Shown here piece after piece: positions 32,769-42,576 of a stretch of DNA of 64,000 bases (position 1 is the stretch's first letter; every line of letters starts with the position of its first letter). This DNA comes from Fibrisoma montanum. Its GTDB lineage: Bacteria; Bacteroidota; Bacteroidia; Cytophagales; Spirosomataceae. The stretch covers positions 62,001 to 126,000 of the forward strand of contig NZ_QXED01000005.1 in NCBI RefSeq assembly GCF_003583365.1. Direction: 5' to 3'. Below the pieces are notes generated by a model. It was given only the letters and a program-made list of their open reading frames with translations. It made no database searches and was not told the DNA's origin. The position numbers were made by a program, and so were the translations under genes.

Positions 32769-35198
32769 ATGAAAACCTGCTTCTTCCATACCCTATTTTT
32801 GTTGAGTACGTACCTGACCTTTGGTCAATCGGTCAGCGGACGAGTGCAGGAGCCGGGGGGTAAGCCCCTGGCTTTTGCCAACGTATTGCTGGTCAACAGC
32901 AAGGATTCTTCGCTCGTGAAAGGGGCCGTGGCCACCGACGCCGGCCGGTTTGTTCTTGAGCGTGTTCCAGCCGGATCATACCGGGTTGCTGTTTCGGCGG
33001 TGGGCTATCGTAAGGTGTTTACGGATGCCTTTAACCTGTCGGGCCAGCAGTCGATGACGGAACTACCGGCCGTTGTGGCAGCGCCCGAGACAGGGCTGCT
33101 GGGCGAAGTTACCGTAAAAGCCCAGAAACCTCTGTTCGAGCAGCAGATGGACAAGCTGGTGGTTAATGTGCAAAGCATGGTCACGGCCGCGGGAAACACC
33201 GCCCTCGACGTGCTCGAACGGTCGCCCGGTGTAGTGCTGAATCGGCAGAGTAATATGCTGGCCCTGGCCGGAAAGTCGGGCGTAGTGGTGATGATCAACG
33301 GCAAGATCAGCCGTCTGCCCATGGACGCCATCCTGCAGATGCTTGGGGGTATGAACGCAGCCAACATTGAGCGGGTTGAGCTGATTCTGAACCCGTCGGC
33401 CCGCTACGATGCTGAAGGCGATGCCGGCATGATCAACATCGTTCTCCGAAAGGATGCCAGTCAGGGCACCAACGGTTCGTTTAATCTGACAGCGGGCTAC
33501 GGCCGCTACGAAAAGCTGAACGGGGGTGTCAGCCTGAACCACCGCGTCCTGAAACTCAACCTGTTCGGTGACTACGCAGCCATGCGCGATCGGGGCTGGA
33601 CGCAACTGAGCACGTATAGTGATCTTACGTTTGAAAACCAGTTCACGCAGAACCGAACGGTGAAAACAGCCTACAACACCCGCCCGACCCAGAACCTTCG
33701 GCTGGGTTTCGACTACGCACTTAGCCAACAGACGAGCGTAGGCGGTCTGCTGACCGGCTTTTCCAACGCGTTCCGCAGCCGCAGCCCAAGCCATCAGGAA
33801 GTGTATCAATCGGGGCGGCTAACGCAGCAGGTGGACGTACTGGATCGGGAAAAAAACCGCTGGCGGCACGGTATGGTCAACCTGAACCTGCGCCATCAGG
33901 TCAGCCCCGGGCGGGAACTGTCGGTGGATATTGATTACCTGCGCTATGCCAACTCCAACCCGCATGACTACACCAATGCGTACAGGTACGTGCTGGACCA
34001 AGACCGCAACGAAACAGAACTGCTTCGTACCCGCAAGGAAACGCCCATCCGTATCTGGGTGCTCAAAGGCGACTATACCATGACGCTAACCCCCAAAACC
34101 CGGCTCGAACTGGGGGCAAAAGCAACGCTGATGTCGCTTAACAACGACGTTCGGGTCGACTATTTCCGGATGGAGGCCTGGCAGCCTGATCCTGTGTTCA
34201 GTCAGATTTACGACCTGCGCGACGACATTATGGCCGGGTACGTTAACCTGAGCCACACCCTAAATCCTACTACCAAAGTTCAGGCCGGTCTGCGCTACGA
34301 ACATACCCACACCGACATTGGCCGACCCGGCGAGGTACCTGCCGTACAGCGCCGATACGGAAGCTTTTTTCCGAGTGTGTTCTGGTCGCGTGATCTGTCC
34401 AAAACCAGCAGCCTGCAGCTATCGTACAGCCGCCGGGTGCAGCGCCCGAGCTACGATCTGCTGGCGCCCTGGGTGCTGTTCGTCAACCCGTACTCGTTCG
34501 TGACGGGAAACCCGAACCTACTGCCCACGTTTACGGATGCCGTTCAGACAACCTACCGGTTCAAGAGCAGCTACCTGCTTACGCTCAAATTCAGCCACGA
34601 CCGCAACGCCCTGGACCGGTTCCGGGTCCGCATCGACAGCATTACAAACCGTACGTACGTAACTCCCGAAAACGTTCGTGCGGTCAATACGCTGTCGCTG
34701 CTGTTCAGCTTTCCGGTCAACCTGACGCCCTGGTGGAAGATGCAAACCAACCTGACGGGTGTGGGGCAACGAATCGAGGCCACCGCCGAGGGGAAGCCCA
34801 TCGCGCTGCGGCTGTTCAACGCCAACGTATTCACGATGCATTCCTTTACATTGCCTTACGACGTAACGGGAGAAATCACGGCCTTCTATAATACACCCGC
34901 CCTGTGGGGTATTTCACGGATGAGGGCGAATGGTTCGGTCAATGTGGGGGCGAAGAAAAAACTGCCCGGCAACGGCGGCTCACTAACCCTGAACGTGAAC
35001 GACCTGTTCTGGACTTCCCGCTACCGGCTTATCACCGACAATCCGGCCGTGGGGCAGGTGGGTGGCTGGCAACTGATGTTTGAGCCGCGGGTATTCCGGC
35101 TGACCTACAGCAATACGTTCGGCAGCAAGACGGTAAAAGCCGTTAATCGCCGGGCCACAGCTTCGGAGGAAGAGCGCGGCCGGGTGTCGACTAATTAA
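32769..35198 (+). CDS. Outer-membrane beta-barrel receptor (CarboxypepD_reg-like plus TonB-type barrel)
   Basis: The 809-residue protein starts at 32769 with a signal peptide (MKTCFFHTLFLLSTYLTFGQS). An N-terminal carboxypeptidase-regulatory-like domain (SGRVQEPGGKPLAFANVLLV, about 20-100) is followed by a plug (about 115-225: NTALDVLERSPGVVLNRQSN, then IERVELILNPSARYDAEGDAGMINIVLRK) and a barrel of the OMP_b-brl_3 family ending near FGSKTV. The C-terminal tail is polar. No SusD partner is adjacent, so it is probably not a polysaccharide importer of the SusCD kind; peptide, metal or vitamin uptake are possible. It resembles the receptor at 44895. Confidence 0.9.
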   Translation: MKTCFFHTLFLLSTYLTFGQSVSGRVQEPGGKPLAFANVLLVNSKDSSLVKGAVATDAGRFVLERVPAGSYRVAVSAVGYRKVFTDAFNLSGQQSMTELPAVVAAPETGLLGEVTVKAQKPLFEQQMDKLVVNVQSMVTAAGNTALDVLERSPGVVLNRQSNMLALAGKSGVVVMINGKISRLPMDAILQMLGGMNAANIERVELILNPSARYDAEGDAGMINIVLRKDASQGTNGSFNLTAGYGRYEKLNGGVSLNHRVLKLNLFGDYAAMRDRGWTQLSTYSDLTFENQFTQNRTVKTAYNTRPTQNLRLGFDYALSQQTSVGGLLTGFSNAFRSRSPSHQEVYQSGRLTQQVDVLDREKNRWRHGMVNLNLRHQVSPGRELSVDIDYLRYANSNPHDYTNAYRYVLDQDRNETELLRTRKETPIRIWVLKGDYTMTLTPKTRLELGAKATLMSLNNDVRVDYFRMEAWQPDPVFSQIYDLRDDIMAGYVNLSHTLNPTTKVQAGLRYEHTHTDIGRPGEVPAVQRRYGSFFPSVFWSRDLSKTSSLQLSYSRRVQRPSYDLLAPWVLFVNPYSFVTGNPNLLPTFTDAVQTTYRFKSSYLLTLKFSHDRNALDRFRVRIDSITNRTYVTPENVRAVNTLSLLFSFPVNLTPWWKMQTNLTGVGQRIEATAEGKPIALRLFNANVFTMHSFTLPYDVTGEITAFYNTPALWGISRMRANGSVNVGAKKKLPGNGGSLTLNVNDLFWTSRYRLITDNPAVGQVGGWQLMFEPRVFRLTYSNTFGSKTVKAVNRRATASEEERGRVSTN

Positions 35199-35655
35199 CG
35201 AATAGGCTTCGGGGGACGTCTTTCCTGTAAGGGGTCTCCCGAAGTCCAACCCCTGCCCGGCAACCAGGATCGTATTAGTCTCCGCCGGGCAGAACGGACA
35301 GAAAAGAGTCTGAAACACCGTGTCAGGTGGGCTCCTAAATAAAAAAAAGTTGAATCAAGTTTATTAGTTTTGGCGGCTTAAAGCCCTATAAAAGCTGACA
35401 GGCACGGCCTAATTCGCAGCGTAATTTTTAGTAGTCCGATTGTTTATGTATATTGGAAAATGCTAAACATCAGGTTCTTGCCGTGATAGAACATTACACT
35501 AATATGCCCAGATAGTAGATTGATGCATGGATAGTAATTCATATAAAACTGTGGATAAAGTGGAATAGGGTTTAATATATACTTAATCTGACTAATTTAT
35601 AGATTATTATTTTTGTAATTCAGTTGCAAAACATGGCTAACACATCCTCCCCCGT
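35199..35655. promoter_or_regulatory. Gap with two hairpins after the receptor and a -7 box before the response regulator
   Basis: The first 100 bp hold two hairpins (CTTCGGGGGAC/GTCTCCCGAAG near 35207-35244 and CTGCCCGGC/GCCGGGCAG near 35254-35293), likely the receptor's 3' end. The rest is AT-rich and without a gene. TATTTTTG (35608-35615) fits TAnnTTTG and lies 41 bp before the regulator start. An out-of-frame 19-codon ORF (35633-35692) overlaps that start. Confidence 0.5.
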
Positions 35656-36132
35656 ATGCTTGATAACCTTACCAAATTTTTGGTTTATGTAGTTGATGAT
35701 GATGAAGACGATCGCTATCTGCTTCAATCCATTTTCGCCGATTATTTCGATGACTGTGACGTACGGTTGTTTGAAAATGGCTCAACTTTGCTGACGCAGT
35801 TAACACACCGGCTGGATAACCAGTTGCCCGATCTGATTTTGCTGGACATGGATATGCCCATCCTGAACGGAGTGGACACGCTTCGGCTGCTGGCGCAGGA
35901 TTCAGTTTTTCGGCTGATTCCGACGGTAATTCTCACATCGTCAGCAACCGGCCGACACATTGATCTGTGTTACCAGCTAGGGGCCAACTCGTATGTCAAC
36001 AAAGGGGCGAACTACGTACAGATGCTGCGTACAGTCGGGTACCTGCGGAACTATTGGCTGGAAACGTCCAGGGGACCGTCGTCGTGGACATGTCAGCCCA
36101 AACGGCGCTACGTCAGTTACGGAATGAACTGA
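35656..36132 (+). CDS. Single-domain response regulator (CheY-like)
   Basis: The 158-residue protein is a lone receiver: acidic pocket VVDDDEDDRYLL, phosphorylation site Asp64 in LILLDMDMP, switch threonine in VILTSSA and lysine in YVNKG. A 30-residue C-terminal tail without a domain follows. Such stand-alone receivers in Cytophagales usually relay to output proteins; the partner kinase is not adjacent. The start at 35656 is the first ATG in frame, though an upstream short ORF overlaps it. Confidence 0.88.
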   Translation: MLDNLTKFLVYVVDDDEDDRYLLQSIFADYFDDCDVRLFENGSTLLTQLTHRLDNQLPDLILLDMDMPILNGVDTLRLLAQDSVFRLIPTVILTSSATGRHIDLCYQLGANSYVNKGANYVQMLRTVGYLRNYWLETSRGPSSWTCQPKRRYVSYGMN

Positions 36133-36189
36133 CCCCGTGCAACACACTGAAAGACGACGGACGATGACCCGTGAATCGCCTGTTTCGCT

Positions 36190-36465
36190 CTATTGACGTA
36201 CGCGTTTTCGGATCGATTGCCAGAGCCGGGCGAAACTGAATGACGATTCGGTTGCGCCCGGTTTCAGTTTGTCGACCGTATTGTTCCGGCGCCCGAAATA
36301 AACAATCTGATCGTCGATTGCCCGAACGATGGTCAGCAGGTCATTGGCATCAGCCTGGCGATTGGTCAGCAACTGGCTCAGGTATAGTCTGGCCGCTTCC
36401 GGTGAAGCCATGTAGGCGAACGTGGGCCGAATGCCGTTGTAATGGATGGCAATGTATGGTAGCAT
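36190..36465 (-). CDS. Hypothetical protein (91 aa)
   Basis: The frame encodes a soluble 91-residue protein without signal or membrane segment; residues 20-60 are helical (ARLYLSQLLTNRQADANDLLTIVRAIDDQIVYFG) and the end is basic (RKRVRQ). I do not recognise a family. It lies close to a second unknown minus-strand gene at 36538. The codon use looks normal for the region, which supports it being real. Confidence 0.5.
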   Translation of the reverse strand: MLPYIAIHYNGIRPTFAYMASPEAARLYLSQLLTNRQADANDLLTIVRAIDDQIVYFGRRNNTVDKLKPGATESSFSFARLWQSIRKRVRQ

Positions 36466-36537
36466 TGGTGTACTAAATAAAGTGTGATTGGGCTGTCAGT
36501 CTGTGGTCCGGGCGCTGAGTGGCTGTTTGTGTTGGGG

Positions 36538-36843
36538 TTAGGACGCTGCTAATGCGGACAAAGTCACGTTGCTCTCCGTTAAAATATCAAAACCCGGGAT
36601 TGACGATTGAGTGGGTACAGGCCAAAATCCCCGGTTAATTAATCGCTGCGCCAGTTCGGCAGGCAGCACCCAGAAAAAAACGTCATCTTTTGTTACGACA
36701 ATCAGCCGTTGATACAGCGGGTCCTGGGTCCGTGCATGATGAATTGCCTGAACCGCGTTCGTAAAAGACGCAATAGGAACCGTTGAATCTACCGGTATGG
36801 CTTTTACTATTTCCAGCCACGCAAGGCGATACAAACTATTCAT
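36538..36843 (-). CDS. Hypothetical protein (101 aa)
   Basis: The 101-residue frame has no signal peptide and mixed helix/strand character (LIVVTKDDVFFWVLPAELAQRLINRGFWPVP). It may form a small unknown operon with the 91-aa gene 72 bp downstream. No family is recognised. Confidence 0.5.
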   Translation of the reverse strand: MNSLYRLAWLEIVKAIPVDSTVPIASFTNAVQAIHHARTQDPLYQRLIVVTKDDVFFWVLPAELAQRLINRGFWPVPTQSSIPGFDILTESNVTLSALAAS

Positions 36844-37175
36844 ATGGCTACAGGGAAAGTGTGTAAATGGTTTAATATAGTTGTTTGATATACATACGGT
36901 GTGACGAAATTGTTGGATTTGACGATTTGTAAATTTGTTTAGTTTTTAAGTGCAATTTTTATAGTAAACGGTCTAAATGTTTGATTTATTGATCACAAAT
37001 AGTCTGGCATTTTTTCGTTCCAGCCGTTTTTTGTAAAAAAATACGAGTGAACAGACACCAAATCGCGGACATAGGGGTCCGTTACCGAACAATAATCACA
37101 TCTTTATGCGAGCCGGCTCCGTTGCAAATGGTCTCCGTCCGGTGGTATCTTTGAGTAACGGATAAGCAATCAATA
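36844..37175 (+). promoter_or_regulatory. AT-rich gap with a good promoter for the propeller kinase
   Basis: No gene is visible in 332 bp. A TTG (37122-37124) and TATCTTTG (37146-37153) are separated by 21 nt, matching the Bacteroidota promoter consensus. The start codon of the kinase follows 22 bp after the -7 box, so its leader is very short. Confidence 0.8.
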
Positions 37176-40100
37176 ATGAAGACGTTACGCTGGCTGAGTG
37201 CGTTGCTGGTTCTGACCGGATTGGGGGCATTTGCCCAATCGTCGGACTATGCCTTTCAGCAGTATTCCACCGACCAGGGTCTTCCCAGCGAAGAAGTTAC
37301 CTGCATTCTGAAAGATAAGCGCGGCTTCATGTGGTTCGGTACACTGAACGGACTGGCGCGTTTTGACGGCATTCGCTTTACGGTTTACCGGCGGACGGGT
37401 AAGCCGAATCAACTCATTGGAAACTACATCATTGGCTTGTCGCAGGATACGTCGGGCCACATCTGGGTGTCGACCCACCGGGGATTGAGCCGTCTGAATC
37501 CGCTGACTGAACAGTTCACGCCGATTGCCCTGCCAACCCAACGGGATCAGACGTCGGACAACGACTACGTTTCCCGGTTTGTGCCTGATCAGCAGGGGGC
37601 TGGCTGGTTTTCGACAGTGGATCATCTTAACCGCATAGACCTGACTACGAACCAACTGACCACGTATCCGCTGCCGATGTCGGGCACTACGATGCTGGCT
37701 GATCCGTACCTCGACCGTCGGGGGCGTTTCTGGATGCTGCAGGGAGGCCGGCTCTACCGCTTCGATCCCAGGAGTCGTCAGTACAGGATGATGCTGGGCA
37801 ACTCGTCGCCGACAGGGGGAAATCTGCAGGTCATGTCGCTGTACGAAGATCACCGGGGTCAGCTCTGGGCGGTTAGCTGGGAAAAAGGCTTATTCCGGTA
37901 CGATTCCCGACACAATACGTTTGTTGAGGAGGCAGGCTCACCCCGTTACGTAACAAGCATGACGGAGGACTACCGGGCCGATGGAACCCCTTTCTTCTGG
38001 TTGGGTAACGCCATGTATGGGCATCAGACGGGGTTGTACACGTATAACCCAGCTACACACCAGTACGCAACCTTCACGGGTGACCTCCGCGATCCGCTTA
38101 GTTACCATGGCGGAATGGTCGGTGCATTTTACCGCGATCCGCAAACGGGCGTCCTCTGGATCGGAGCTCAGCAAGGGGTCTACAAAGCGGACCCGTTCAC
38201 GCATAAGTTTGGTCGCAAACTCCTGCCGGCCTGGTCAGCCCAAAGTACTCCGCACGTTACCTTTATCACCCAGGATCAGCGTCGGCCGACTCTCTATTGG
38301 GTAGGCTCGTCGGATGGCAGGCTGTACCAATGGAACCGGCCGGCCGATACGTTTACGCTGGTGGATCGCGGCTCAGCTCATCGGGAAGGGAAAGTGGACG
38401 AACTGGCGCAGGATGCTCAGGGGCATATCTGGATTACGGCCGGTGGGCGGCTGGAAGAGTATGACCCGATTTTAAATAGGTGGCAGACCCGGTTTGCCGA
38501 TAAGGCAGGGCAACGTCGATTCAGAACCTTGCTGCTGGATCGGGCCGGGCAACTTTGGGCGGGTGGTAATTCCGACGAGGTGCTGATGTATAATCCGGCT
38601 ACACAGCTGACTACGTCCTGGCGGCTGCCGATAAGGAAAGGCGAAGGGCAGCGGGCGTCGGTGAATCGGCTACAGGAAGATGCCCAGGGGCGGATCTGGA
38701 TCGCTACCTCGCTGGGAGTGTTCCGCCTGCATCCGGGCCGACGACCGGTTGAAAAAATCACGCTGCATCCCACCAGTGCCAGTGTGCAGCCCTCCGACCG
38801 GCTGCAAAGTACGTTCTACCTCGACGGCAAAGGACGGGTGTGGGTGTCTGGCATTGGTTTTCTGGTGCAGGCCGATCAGAACGGACGTATTCAGAAAACG
38901 TACACGCTGGAAAATGGCCTGCGGGGCGACCACATCTTCGACATTCGCGAAGACCAGACTGGCCACTTGTGGCTGGCGACCGACAATCTGTTGCACCAGC
39001 TCAATCTGAAAACCGGCGAGTTTCGCTACTACGGGAAGGAAAACGGGTTGTTTTCCAACTTCGTGTTCAGCACGTTCAGCGTGAACCGGGAGGGGGAATT
39101 GTTTTTTGGGGCGGTCAATGCGTTCAATTACTTCCGGCCCGAGCAGCTCCGGTATAATAAAGTGCCCCCGCCGGTCGCAATTACGGCCGTGAAAGTAGGC
39201 AACATCGCTCAGGCGTTCAGGCCGGGGCAGGCTATTGACGTGCCGCCGTCGGAGAACGTATTTAGCTTTGATTTTGCCGCTCTGAGCTACAGCCAGCCCG
39301 AAAAGAACCAGTATGCCTACCAACTCGTCGGCTTCGACGACAATTGGATACATACGCAGGAGCACAGCGCTACGTACATGAACCTGGAACCCGGTACGTA
39401 TACCTTCCGGGTCAAAGCAGCCAACAACGACGGCGTCTGGAATGAACAGGGTACCAGCCTGACGATTCAGATTATTCCGCCGTATTACAAAACGTGGTGG
39501 TTCCTCAGTCTGTGTGTGCTGGTGGTGCTCATCGTGCTTTATTCAATCTACCAGTACCGCGAACGGCAGCGCCAGCGGCTGGAAAGCATTCGGAACCGCA
39601 TCGCTACGGACCTGCACGACGACATGGGTTCGACGCTCAGCAGCATCCGGATTTTCAGCGACGTTGTGCAGCACCAGATCGCGCCCGTCCGGCCGGAAGC
39701 GGTTCCGATACTTCAGCGGATCAGTACAAGCGCCACGACGTTGTCGGAGTCGATGCAGGACATCATCTGGACCATTCAGACGAAGCAGGACAGTCTGCAG
39801 GACGTAGTGACCCGGATGCGGGAATTTGGCCTGAAAATCGCCGAGGCCCGGAATATCGAGTACCACATGGAGGTTTCTGACCAGTTTCAGTCGCCCAGGC
39901 TGGATGTCGAACAGCGCCGGAATATTTACCTGATTTTCAAGGAAAGCATCAACAACGCGGTCAAATACGCCGACTGTTCGCGAATCGACGTCAGCCTGAG
40001 CGTGATGGGCAGGCAGTTGCGGCTGCTGATCAGCGACAACGGCAAAGGCTTCGATCCGGCCACCGTTCGGCAGGGGAATGGGTTAGCCAATCTGCAGAAA

Positions 40101-40190
40101 CGCGCCCGCGAGATCAAAGGCAAACTGACCCTGACTACGGCCCCTGGCGCCGGAACGCAGATCGAGCTGCTGATGAAACTCACATCTTGA
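37176..40190 (+). CDS. Reporter-propeller sensor histidine kinase (HisKA_3 type)
   Basis: The 1004-residue kinase has a signal peptide (LSALLVLTGLGAFAQSS), a periplasmic sensor of two seven-bladed Reg_prop propellers (about residues 25-690, with repeats such as DKRGFMWFGTLNGLARFDG and DTSGHIWVSTHRGLSRLN), a Y_Y_Y domain (about 700-765), one membrane helix (about 772-795), a HisKA_3 dimerisation domain with the phospho-acceptor His near 813 in ATDLHDDMG, and an HATPase domain (NNAVKYADCS, DNGKGF). It differs from hybrid SusCD kinases because the regulator is a separate gene, 40 bp downstream. A glycan-like signal is possible but not shown. Confidence 0.95.
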   Translation: MKTLRWLSALLVLTGLGAFAQSSDYAFQQYSTDQGLPSEEVTCILKDKRGFMWFGTLNGLARFDGIRFTVYRRTGKPNQLIGNYIIGLSQDTSGHIWVSTHRGLSRLNPLTEQFTPIALPTQRDQTSDNDYVSRFVPDQQGAGWFSTVDHLNRIDLTTNQLTTYPLPMSGTTMLADPYLDRRGRFWMLQGGRLYRFDPRSRQYRMMLGNSSPTGGNLQVMSLYEDHRGQLWAVSWEKGLFRYDSRHNTFVEEAGSPRYVTSMTEDYRADGTPFFWLGNAMYGHQTGLYTYNPATHQYATFTGDLRDPLSYHGGMVGAFYRDPQTGVLWIGAQQGVYKADPFTHKFGRKLLPAWSAQSTPHVTFITQDQRRPTLYWVGSSDGRLYQWNRPADTFTLVDRGSAHREGKVDELAQDAQGHIWITAGGRLEEYDPILNRWQTRFADKAGQRRFRTLLLDRAGQLWAGGNSDEVLMYNPATQLTTSWRLPIRKGEGQRASVNRLQEDAQGRIWIATSLGVFRLHPGRRPVEKITLHPTSASVQPSDRLQSTFYLDGKGRVWVSGIGFLVQADQNGRIQKTYTLENGLRGDHIFDIREDQTGHLWLATDNLLHQLNLKTGEFRYYGKENGLFSNFVFSTFSVNREGELFFGAVNAFNYFRPEQLRYNKVPPPVAITAVKVGNIAQAFRPGQAIDVPPSENVFSFDFAALSYSQPEKNQYAYQLVGFDDNWIHTQEHSATYMNLEPGTYTFRVKAANNDGVWNEQGTSLTIQIIPPYYKTWWFLSLCVLVVLIVLYSIYQYRERQRQRLESIRNRIATDLHDDMGSTLSSIRIFSDVVQHQIAPVRPEAVPILQRISTSATTLSESMQDIIWTIQTKQDSLQDVVTRMREFGLKIAEARNIEYHMEVSDQFQSPRLDVEQRRNIYLIFKESINNAVKYADCSRIDVSLSVMGRQLRLLISDNGKGFDPATVRQGNGLANLQKRAREIKGKLTLTTAPGAGTQIELLMKLTS

Positions 40191-40230
40191 TGCTATTTAC
40201 ACCGGCCGTTCAGCGCCGTAGGTTTGCCCC

Positions 40231-40890
40231 ATGAACGATACCATCAAAATAGTCTATTACGAGGATAACCGCGACCTGCGCGAAGGCATCTCGTTTCTGT
40301 TGCAGGCCACCCCGAACCTGGAGCTGCTGGGCGCGTTTGCCGATTGCAGCCGTCTGCAGGACGAAATGCGGAGGCTGCAGCCCGACGTAGTGTTGATGGA
40401 CATCGACCTGCCGGGTATCAGCGGCATCGATGCCGTCCCGATCGTGAAGGCGACTTCGCCCCGGACGCAGGTGCTCATGCTGACGGTGTTCGATAACGAA
40501 GACAAGATTTTTCAGGCAATCCGGAACGGAGCCAGCGGATATCTGCTGAAGCACACGCCCCCATCCGAAATCGTCGCGGCCATTTTCGACCTGCACCGGG
40601 GCGGGTCGCCGATGACGGCCAACGTAGCCCGGAAGGTGCTGCAATTCTTTCAGTTTCAGCAAAAAGCCGTGGCGCCAGCCACGCCCGACCGCGACGACTA
40701 CAAACTGTCGGCCCGCGAACTGGACATCATCAAGGGGCTGGTGGCCGGGTTCAGCTACAAGCTCATCGCCGACGACCTGCACATCAGCATCGATACCGTC
40801 CGCTCGCACATCCGCCACATCTACGACAAACTCCAGGTCAACTCCAAAACCGAAGCGATCCTGAAAGCCATGCGGGAGGGGCTGGTGTGA
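40231..40890 (+). CDS. NarL/LuxR-family response regulator
   Basis: The 219-residue regulator has an N-terminal receiver with Asp57 in VVLMDIDLPG, and lysine in GYLLKHTPP. The C-terminal LuxR helix-turn-helix (about residues 150-215) reads LSARELDIIKGLVAGFSYKLIADDLHISIDTVRSHIRHIYDKL. It is encoded just after the propeller kinase of the HisKA_3 type, which normally pairs with this regulator class, so the two form a complete two-component system. Confidence 0.96.
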   Translation: MNDTIKIVYYEDNRDLREGISFLLQATPNLELLGAFADCSRLQDEMRRLQPDVVLMDIDLPGISGIDAVPIVKATSPRTQVLMLTVFDNEDKIFQAIRNGASGYLLKHTPPSEIVAAIFDLHRGGSPMTANVARKVLQFFQFQQKAVAPATPDRDDYKLSARELDIIKGLVAGFSYKLIADDLHISIDTVRSHIRHIYDKLQVNSKTEAILKAMREGLV

Positions 40891-40953
40891 AGTTAACCAT
40901 GCGTTACGTTGCCGTTTTATAAAACAGCGTTGCAAGCGGAAGTAGGGTTTTAA

Positions 40954-42576
40954 TTAAGATTGAGGCTTGTTATCAATGGATTGTACGATTTGATTAAACC
41001 GTTCCTCGCCAATCTGCTCAATAATGGCGCTGAGGTAGCCAACTGAATTCTTAACTGAGGGCGAACCGATTTGGGTGAAAAGACTACGGGACTTTTCTAA
41101 TAAAGGTACAGCTTTCTGTACGTCCGCAAACTGTTCATAATAAATGGCTCCCAGATTGTGTAGTACAGTTGCTTCGCCCTTCCGGTCGCCGATCTGTTGT
41201 TGGATGCTCAGGCTCTGCTCGAGGTAGTGTAGGGCCGTCTCGTAATCGCCTTTGGCATCGTAAATCTGGCTGATGTTGTTGAGGGTGGCGCCCTCGCCCG
41301 CCCGGTCGCCGATCTGTTGTTGGATGCTCAGGCTCTGCTCGAGGTAGTGTAGGGCCGTCTCGTAATCGCCTTTGGCATCGTAAATCTGGCTGATGTTGTT
41401 GAGGGTGGTGCCCTCGCCCGCCCGGTCGCCGATCTGTTGGCGGATGCTCAGGCTCTGCTCGAGGTAGTGTAGGGCCGTCTCGTAATCGCCTTTGGCATCG
41501 TAAATCTGGCTGATGTTGTTGAGGGTGGTGCCCTCGCCCTTCCGGTCGCCGATCTGTTGTTGGATGCTCAGGCTCTGCTCGAGGTAGTGTAGGGCCGTCT
41601 CGTAATCACCTTTGACCGTATAAATCTGGCTGATGTTGTTGAGGGTGGCGCCCTCGCCCGCCCGGTCGCCGATCTGTTGTTGGATGCTCAGGCTCTGCTC
41701 GAGGTAGTGTAGGGCCGTCTCGTAATCGCCTTTGGCATCGTAAATCTGGCTGATGTTGTTGAGGGTGGTGCCCTCGCCCGCCCGGTCGCCGATCTGTTGG
41801 CGGATGCTCAGGCTCTGCTCGAGGTAGTGTAGGGCCGTCTCGTAATCGCCTTTGGCATCGTAAATCTGGCTGATGTTGTTGAGGGTGGTGCCCTCGCCCG
41901 CCCGGTCGCCAATTTGGCGGGCTAACTTTAAGCTTTGTTCCAGGTAAGGTAAAGCTTCAGAGAACTGTGACAGCTGATAATACAAGTTACCTATCTGTTG
42001 ATTGAGGTACAACAACAGCACCCTGTTATCTATATCAGCAAGGCGTAGTTGTTTTTGAAGCCGTTCAATCTCGGCTTCTTTCTCGGCTTTAGTCTGACCG
42101 CCGAGCGATGATACGTCTGTGTCTGTCTCCAAAAACGTTTCGGTCAGATCGGTTTCATCACTGTGAAATTCTAACGCCAGGGACCGCAACGACCACCAGT
42201 CCGGGATGCGCTTGGGTACGTTGGTATAGCCGCTTGGTTCCACAAAGCACAGCAATGCCAGCGGAAGCCGAGCCAGCGCGTCCCGGCGTTGGTTAAAAGC
42301 TGTACATAAGTCTTCGTTACCCGGGCGAAAAAGCCAGTCAAAATCCGGAATCAGGACAATCCCCTCCCGAAATGTGTTGAGTGTATCGATAATGTCCCGG
42401 TACGCTTTGCCGTTCAGACGCAAGGTGAGGAAGGGACGGTTCGGATAAGTAGCCTTAAGATGATCCGCTATATCATCGATGATGTGTTTTCGGTTATGCC
42501 CAATGACAATAAACCGGAAAATGGGCTGCCGCAGCGCATTGGTCAGTAAGCGAAGCTCACGGGAAGGAGTTTCCAT
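40954..42576 (-). CDS. Degenerate P-loop domain fused to tandem TPR repeats (partner of the adjacent ATPase)
   Basis: The 540-residue protein has an N-terminal alpha/beta domain (about 1-150) resembling an NTPase without a working Walker A (FRFIVIGHNRKHIIDD) but with a Walker B-like strand (GIVLIPDFDWLF). A coiled coil (KAEKEAEIERLQKQLR, about 165-180) leads to TPR repeats at about 190-500. Six repeats of 40 residues are nearly identical (IGDRAGEGTTLNNISQIYDAK...). The start overlaps the stop of the ATPase gene by one base (TGATG), so the two proteins are made together. TPR arrays bind peptides or partners; the low GC compared with neighbours suggests transfer. Function unknown. Confidence 0.75.
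   Translation of the reverse strand: METPSRELRLLTNALRQPIFRFIVIGHNRKHIIDDIADHLKATYPNRPFLTLRLNGKAYRDIIDTLNTFREGIVLIPDFDWLFRPGNEDLCTAFNQRRDALARLPLALLCFVEPSGYTNVPKRIPDWWSLRSLALEFHSDETDLTETFLETDTDVSSLGGQTKAEKEAEIERLQKQLRLADIDNRVLLLYLNQQIGNLYYQLSQFSEALPYLEQSLKLARQIGDRAGEGTTLNNISQIYDAKGDYETALHYLEQSLSIRQQIGDRAGEGTTLNNISQIYDAKGDYETALHYLEQSLSIQQQIGDRAGEGATLNNISQIYTVKGDYETALHYLEQSLSIQQQIGDRKGEGTTLNNISQIYDAKGDYETALHYLEQSLSIRQQIGDRAGEGTTLNNISQIYDAKGDYETALHYLEQSLSIQQQIGDRAGEGATLNNISQIYDAKGDYETALHYLEQSLSIQQQIGDRKGEATVLHNLGAIYYEQFADVQKAVPLLEKSRSLFTQIGSPSVKNSVGYLSAIIEQIGEERFNQIVQSIDNKPQS
41161..41940. repeat. 120-bp tandem repeat array in the TPR gene
   Basis: Six 120-bp units (phase exactly 120) encode the near-identical 40-residue TPR units. 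A 279-bp stretch at 41261-41539 recurs without a difference at 41621-41899, offset 360 bp, so three-unit blocks were duplicated after the original expansion. Variation between units is mostly at three codons (Arg/Gln, Ala/Lys, Thr/Ala). Confidence 0.95.

Noticed and set aside
41161-41940. Regular 120-bp repeats considered as a CRISPR array
   Set aside because: The units are in frame, encode TPR helices continuously and have no unique spacers.
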